Part shown: positions 5,607 to 8,732 of the stretch, piece after piece
How positions within the stretch are numbered: position 1 is the first letter of the stretch
Layout: the number at the start of each line of letters is the position of its first letter
Source: Cypionkella sp.
Lineage (GTDB): Bacteria > Pseudomonadota > Alphaproteobacteria > Rhodobacterales > Rhodobacteraceae
Reading direction: 5' to 3'
Assembly (NCBI GenBank): GCA_018063485.1
Contig: JAGPBG010000076.1
Location: 1-8,732, forward strand
Length of the DNA stretch: 8,732 nucleotides
Translations under genes and position numbers: made by a program
The notes under the pieces: generated by a model
The model's input: only the letters and a program-made list of their open reading frames with translations
What the model was told of the DNA's origin: nothing
Databases searched by the model: none

Positions 5607-8567
5607 TCAGCCGAGCGCCTCGTTGACCAGAGTTTGCTGTTCGAGTTTGTGGCGGGAGGCGAGGCCCGTTGCGGGCGAGGCCGAAGCTGGTCGACCGGCA
5701 TAGGTGGCCCGGTTGGTCTTGCTACCGATTTCGGTAAGGATTTCTTCGAGTTCGGGTTCGATATAGAACCAGGAGCCGGCATTTTTCGGCTCTTCCTGAC
5801 ACCAGATCACTTCGGCGGATTTGAAGCGGGAAAGCTCGGCCACCAGCGAGCGTTTGGGCATCGGGTAAAGCTGTTCGATGCGGAGCAGATAGACATCATC
5901 CAGGCCGCGTTCATCGCGCTCGGCCAAGAGATCATAATAGACCTTGCCCGAGCAAAGCACGACGCGCTTGATCTTGGCATCTGGCTTCAGTTGCAGCTTG
6001 GAATTGCCCTTTTGAGCATCATCCCACAGGACGCGGTGGAAGGTTGATCCTTCGGTGAAATCGGCCGCATTCGAGATCGCCATCGGGTGGCGCAGCAGGG
6101 ATTTCGGCGTCATCAGGATCAACGGTTTGCGGAAGTCGCGGTGAAGCTGGCGGCGCAGGATATGGAAGTAGTTTGCGGGCGTGGTGCAATTGGCCACGAT
6201 CCAGTTGTCTTGTGCCGAGTTTTGCAAGAAGCGTTCGAGGTGGGCCGAGGAATGTTCCGGCCCCTGGCCTTCAAACCCATGTGGCAGCAAGCAGACAAGG
6301 CCCGACATCCGCAGCCATTTCGACTCACCGGCGCTGATGAACTGATCGAACATGATCTGCGCGCCATTGGCGAAATCGCCAAATTGCGCCTCCCACATCG
6401 TAAGGGCGTTGGGCTCGGACAGCGAATAGCCGTATTCAAACCCCAGCACCGCATATTCGGAAAGCATCGAATCGATCACCTCAAAGCGCGCTTGTCCGGC
6501 GCGGATGTGGTTCAGCGGATAATAGCGTTCCTCGGTCACCTGATCGACCCAGCCGGAGTGGCGCTGTGAAAAGGTGCCGCGGGTGCAATCCTGACCTGAC
6601 AGCCGCACGGGGAAGCCTTCGAGTTGCAGCGAGCCAAAGGCCAATGCCTCGGCGGTGGCCCAATCAAAGCCGTTGCCGGAAGTAAACATTGCCTTTTTGG
6701 CCTCAAGCAGGCGCGCCACGGTCTTGTGCAGATCAAACCCTTCGGGAACGCGGGTGAGCGCCGCGCCCACTTCGGCCATGGTTTGCGCTTTCATCCATGT
6801 TTCGCCCGCCTGATAGGATTTCAGATCCTCGCGGGTTATGGATTTCCAGCGGCCATCCATCCAGTCGGCCTTGTTGGGCTTGTACTCTTTGCCGGCCTCG
6901 AACTCGGCGTTCAGCGTGGCCTGAAACGCGGCCTTCATATCCTCGATTTCGCCCTCGGGGATCAGACCGTCCCTGACCAGACGCTCGGTGTAAAGCTGGA
7001 GCGTGGTTTTCTGCTTGCGGATGCGGGCATACATCGCCGGGTTGGTGAACATCGGCTCGTCGCCTTCGTTGTGACCAAAGCGGCGGTAGCAGAAGATGTC
7101 GAGCACAACGTCCTTGTGGAAGGTCTGGCGGAATTCGGTGGCAACCTTGGCGGCATGAACCACAGCTTCGGGATCATCGCCGTTGACGTGGAAGATCGGG
7201 GCCTCGACCATCAGCGCGATATCGGTGGGATAGGGCGATGAGCGCGAGAATGACGGCGCAGTGGTAAAGCCGATCTGGTTATTGACCACGACATGAATGG
7301 TGCCACCGGTGCGATGGCCTTTCAGACCGGAAAGGCCGAAACACTCGGCCACAACGCCTTGGCCTGCAAAGGCCGCATCACCGTGCAGAAGGATCGGCAA
7401 GACCTGATGGCGGTCGGTGTCGTTCATCTGATCTTGCTTGGCGCGGACCTTGCCCAGAACAACCGGGTTCACGGCCTCAAGATGGCTGGGGTTGGCGGTG
7501 AGGCTGAGGTGAACGGTGTTGCCGTCAAAGGTGCGGTCAGAGGAGGCGCCAAGGTGATATTTCACATCGCCCGAGCCATCAATGTCTTCGGGTTTGAAGC
7601 TACCGCCCTGAAACTCGTTGAAAATCGCGCGGTAGGGTTTTTGCATCACATTGGCCAGCACGTTCAAGCGGCCCCGGTGCGGCATGCCGACAACCACATC
7701 CTTGACCCCCATCGCGCCGCCGCGCTTGAGGATGGCCTCCATTGCCGGGATCAGGCTTTCGGCACCGTCAAGACCAAAGCGCTTGGTGCCCATGTATTTG
7801 ACATGAAGGAACTTCTCATAGCCCTCGGCCTCCACCAGTTTGTTGAGGATCGCCTTGCGGCCCTCGCGGGTGAAGGCGATTTCCTTGCCATAGCCCTCGA
7901 TCCGCTCTTTAAGCCAAGCAGCTTGGGCGGGATCGGAGATGTGCATGAATTGCAGCGCGAATGTGCCACAATAGGTGCGTTTCACGATGTCGATGATTTC
8001 GCGCATCGACGCGGTTTCAAGGCCCAGCACGTTGTCGATGAAGATCGGGCGATCCATGTCGGCCTCGGCAAAGCCGTAGGAGGCGGGATCAAGCTCGGGG
8101 TGGTTGGACTCGTCGCGCATGTCCAGCGGATCAAGATTGGCGGCAAGGTGGCCACGGATGCGGTAGGCGCGGATGATCATGATGGCGCGGATGCTGTCGA
8201 GCACCGCGCGTTTGATCTGATCATCGGTGACCGCCACGCCCATATCGGCGGCTTTGGCGGCGATTTTGGCACCCGCCGCGCGGGCCTCTTTCGGTGGGGC
8301 CATCAGCGGCCATTCGCCGGTAAGCGCGCCGGTCAGATCATCGGAAGGCTCGGGCGGCCAATCCTTGCGCGCCCAAGACGGCCCTTCGGCCGCGCGTTTG
8401 GTGTCCCTTTCGCTGTCGCCCATGGCGCGGAAGAAATCCGCCCATTGCGCATCAACCGAGGCGGGATCAGCGGCATGGCGCGCGGCCAGTTGGTCGATGT
8501 AATCGGCATTGGCCCCATCAAGGAAAGAGCCTGCGCGGAATTGGTCATTAGGGGATTGTTCGGTCAT
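5607..8567 (-). CDS. sucA: 2-oxoglutarate dehydrogenase E1 component
   Basis: E1 decarboxylates 2-oxoglutarate on thiamine diphosphate and succinylates the lipoyl group of E2, a committed TCA-cycle step. At 986 residues it is full length for the homodimeric E1o type. The N-terminal FLDGANADYIDQLAARH (15-31), followed by DPASVDAQWADFF, is the E2-binding segment typical of SucA. The thiamine-diphosphate motif runs from GDAAFAGQG (396-404) to NNQIGFTT (from Asn429). HRGRLNVLANV lies upstream. The transketolase-like pyrimidine domain shows SGQDCTRGTFSQRHS (657-671). The C-terminal domain contains RIEQLYPMP and CQEEPKNAGSW. No frameshift or missing key residue was seen. The start at 8567 has GAGGT about seven bases upstream and agrees with the usual N-terminus. 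It is the first gene of this minus-strand group in the window; succinyl-CoA synthetase genes commonly lie upstream in this family but are outside it. Confidence 0.98.
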   Translation of the reverse strand: MTEQSPNDQFRAGSFLDGANADYIDQLAARHAADPASVDAQWADFFRAMGDSERDTKRAAEGPSWARKDWPPEPSDDLTGALTGEWPLMAPPKEARAAGAKIAAKAADMGVAVTDDQIKRAVLDSIRAIMIIRAYRIRGHLAANLDPLDMRDESNHPELDPASYGFAEADMDRPIFIDNVLGLETASMREIIDIVKRTYCGTFALQFMHISDPAQAAWLKERIEGYGKEIAFTREGRKAILNKLVEAEGYEKFLHVKYMGTKRFGLDGAESLIPAMEAILKRGGAMGVKDVVVGMPHRGRLNVLANVMQKPYRAIFNEFQGGSFKPEDIDGSGDVKYHLGASSDRTFDGNTVHLSLTANPSHLEAVNPVVLGKVRAKQDQMNDTDRHQVLPILLHGDAAFAGQGVVAECFGLSGLKGHRTGGTIHVVVNNQIGFTTAPSFSRSSPYPTDIALMVEAPIFHVNGDDPEAVVHAAKVATEFRQTFHKDVVLDIFCYRRFGHNEGDEPMFTNPAMYARIRKQKTTLQLYTERLVRDGLIPEGEIEDMKAAFQATLNAEFEAGKEYKPNKADWMDGRWKSITREDLKSYQAGETWMKAQTMAEVGAALTRVPEGFDLHKTVARLLEAKKAMFTSGNGFDWATAEALAFGSLQLEGFPVRLSGQDCTRGTFSQRHSGWVDQVTEERYYPLNHIRAGQARFEVIDSMLSEYAVLGFEYGYSLSEPNALTMWEAQFGDFANGAQIMFDQFISAGESKWLRMSGLVCLLPHGFEGQGPEHSSAHLERFLQNSAQDNWIVANCTTPANYFHILRRQLHRDFRKPLILMTPKSLLRHPMAISNAADFTEGSTFHRVLWDDAQKGNSKLQLKPDAKIKRVVLCSGKVYYDLLAERDERGLDDVYLLRIEQLYPMPKRSLVAELSRFKSAEVIWCQEEPKNAGSWFYIEPELEEILTEIGSKTNRATYAGRPASASPATGLASRHKLEQQTLVNEALG

Positions 8568-8732
8568 TGGGTTACCTCAACTGGATTGGGGTCACAGAAG
8601 GATGAAGGGTTGGTTGAGACAGCAGGACCGCCCGCCAAAGTGCGGGCTGCAGGGGAGTGGTCTGGTCGCACCTGATCCAAGTCTTGCTCCGTTGGGCGGG
8701 GGTTTCCCCGCCATTTGGGGATGGGGCGGGGT
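8568..8732 (-). other. Non-coding leader upstream of sucA with GC-rich hairpins
   Basis: No convincing gene lies here. Apart from the sucA ribosome binding site, the region holds a 6-bp GC stem at 8630-8647 (GCCCGC/GCGGGC, 6-base loop) and, at 8695-8731, three copies of a GGCGGGG/CCCCGCC arm. A short open frame on the minus strand (about 46 codons, ending near 8602) looks like non-coding G+C-rich sequence. No clear -35/-10 pair was found, so sucA may be transcribed from a promoter further upstream. Confidence 0.6.
8695..8712 (-). terminator. GC-rich hairpin, possible terminator or attenuator before sucA
   Basis: GGCGGGG (8695-8701) and CCCCGCC (8706-8712) form a perfect 7-bp stem with a 4-base loop (AAAC on the minus strand). 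It lies about 130 bases upstream of sucA and could end an upstream transcript on the same strand. There is no U-tract after it, so full termination is doubtful. The CCCCGCC arm can instead pair with a second GGCGGGG at 8725-8731. Confidence 0.45.

Noticed and set aside
7293..8675. Plus-strand open frame of 460 codons opposite sucA
   Set aside because: It lies wholly antisense to a clear sucA gene with all motifs in place. Long antisense frames are expected in G+C-rich coding DNA, and its translation is rich in His/Gly/Val with no recognisable domain.
8600..8732. Short open frame upstream of sucA on the minus strand (start near 8714)
   Set aside because: About 40 codons across palindromic GC-rich sequence, no ribosome binding site and no protein-like composition.

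Overview
The window looks like a chromosomal stretch from an alphaproteobacterium of the Rhodobacteraceae (Rhodobacter/Roseobacter type). The evidence is the high G+C content, the closeness of the 2-oxoglutarate dehydrogenase proteins to that group, the FYDLN acidic protein (a family best known from Alphaproteobacteria) and the gene order sucA-sucB-MAPEG-lpd. This is recognition from memory, not a database search.

Left part (1-916). The window opens inside the 3' end of an IS256-type insertion sequence, whose right end probably lies near 164. About 100 bases further on is a complete minus-strand tRNA-Ala(GGC) gene (264-339) with encoded CCA, its own GNRA-loop hairpin terminator (213-240) and a candidate promoter (375-403). 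Upstream of it on the same strand is a 111-residue FYDLN/acidic-tail protein (444-779) in which three of the four expected zinc-ribbon cysteines are missing. A 137-base divergent spacer follows.

Middle-left part (917-2312). Two plus-strand genes encode a YgjP/SprT-like zinc metallopeptidase (917-1606) and a GntR/FCD transcription regulator (1638-2288). They are 31 bases apart and could share a transcript. A perfect 10-bp hairpin (2289-2312) separates the regulator from the converging lpd gene.

Right part (2320-8567). All genes are on the minus strand, in transcription order sucA (E1), sucB (E2), a MAPEG-family membrane protein, then lpd (E3). The three enzymes form the complete 2-oxoglutarate dehydrogenase complex of the TCA cycle: E1 decarboxylates 2-oxoglutarate on thiamine diphosphate, E2 passes the succinyl group from its lipoyl arm to CoA, and E3 reoxidises the lipoyl group with NAD+. 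The start of an upstream gene is not visible; 8568-8732 holds GC-rich hairpins that could end an upstream succinyl-CoA synthetase transcript.

The main non-coding feature is a roughly 95-base GC-rich inverted pair of REP-like hairpins between sucB and the MAPEG gene (4206-4300). No CRISPR array, phage, toxin-antitoxin or defence locus is visible. The window is mostly ordinary housekeeping sequence with a few small oddities, and I found no convincing new system.
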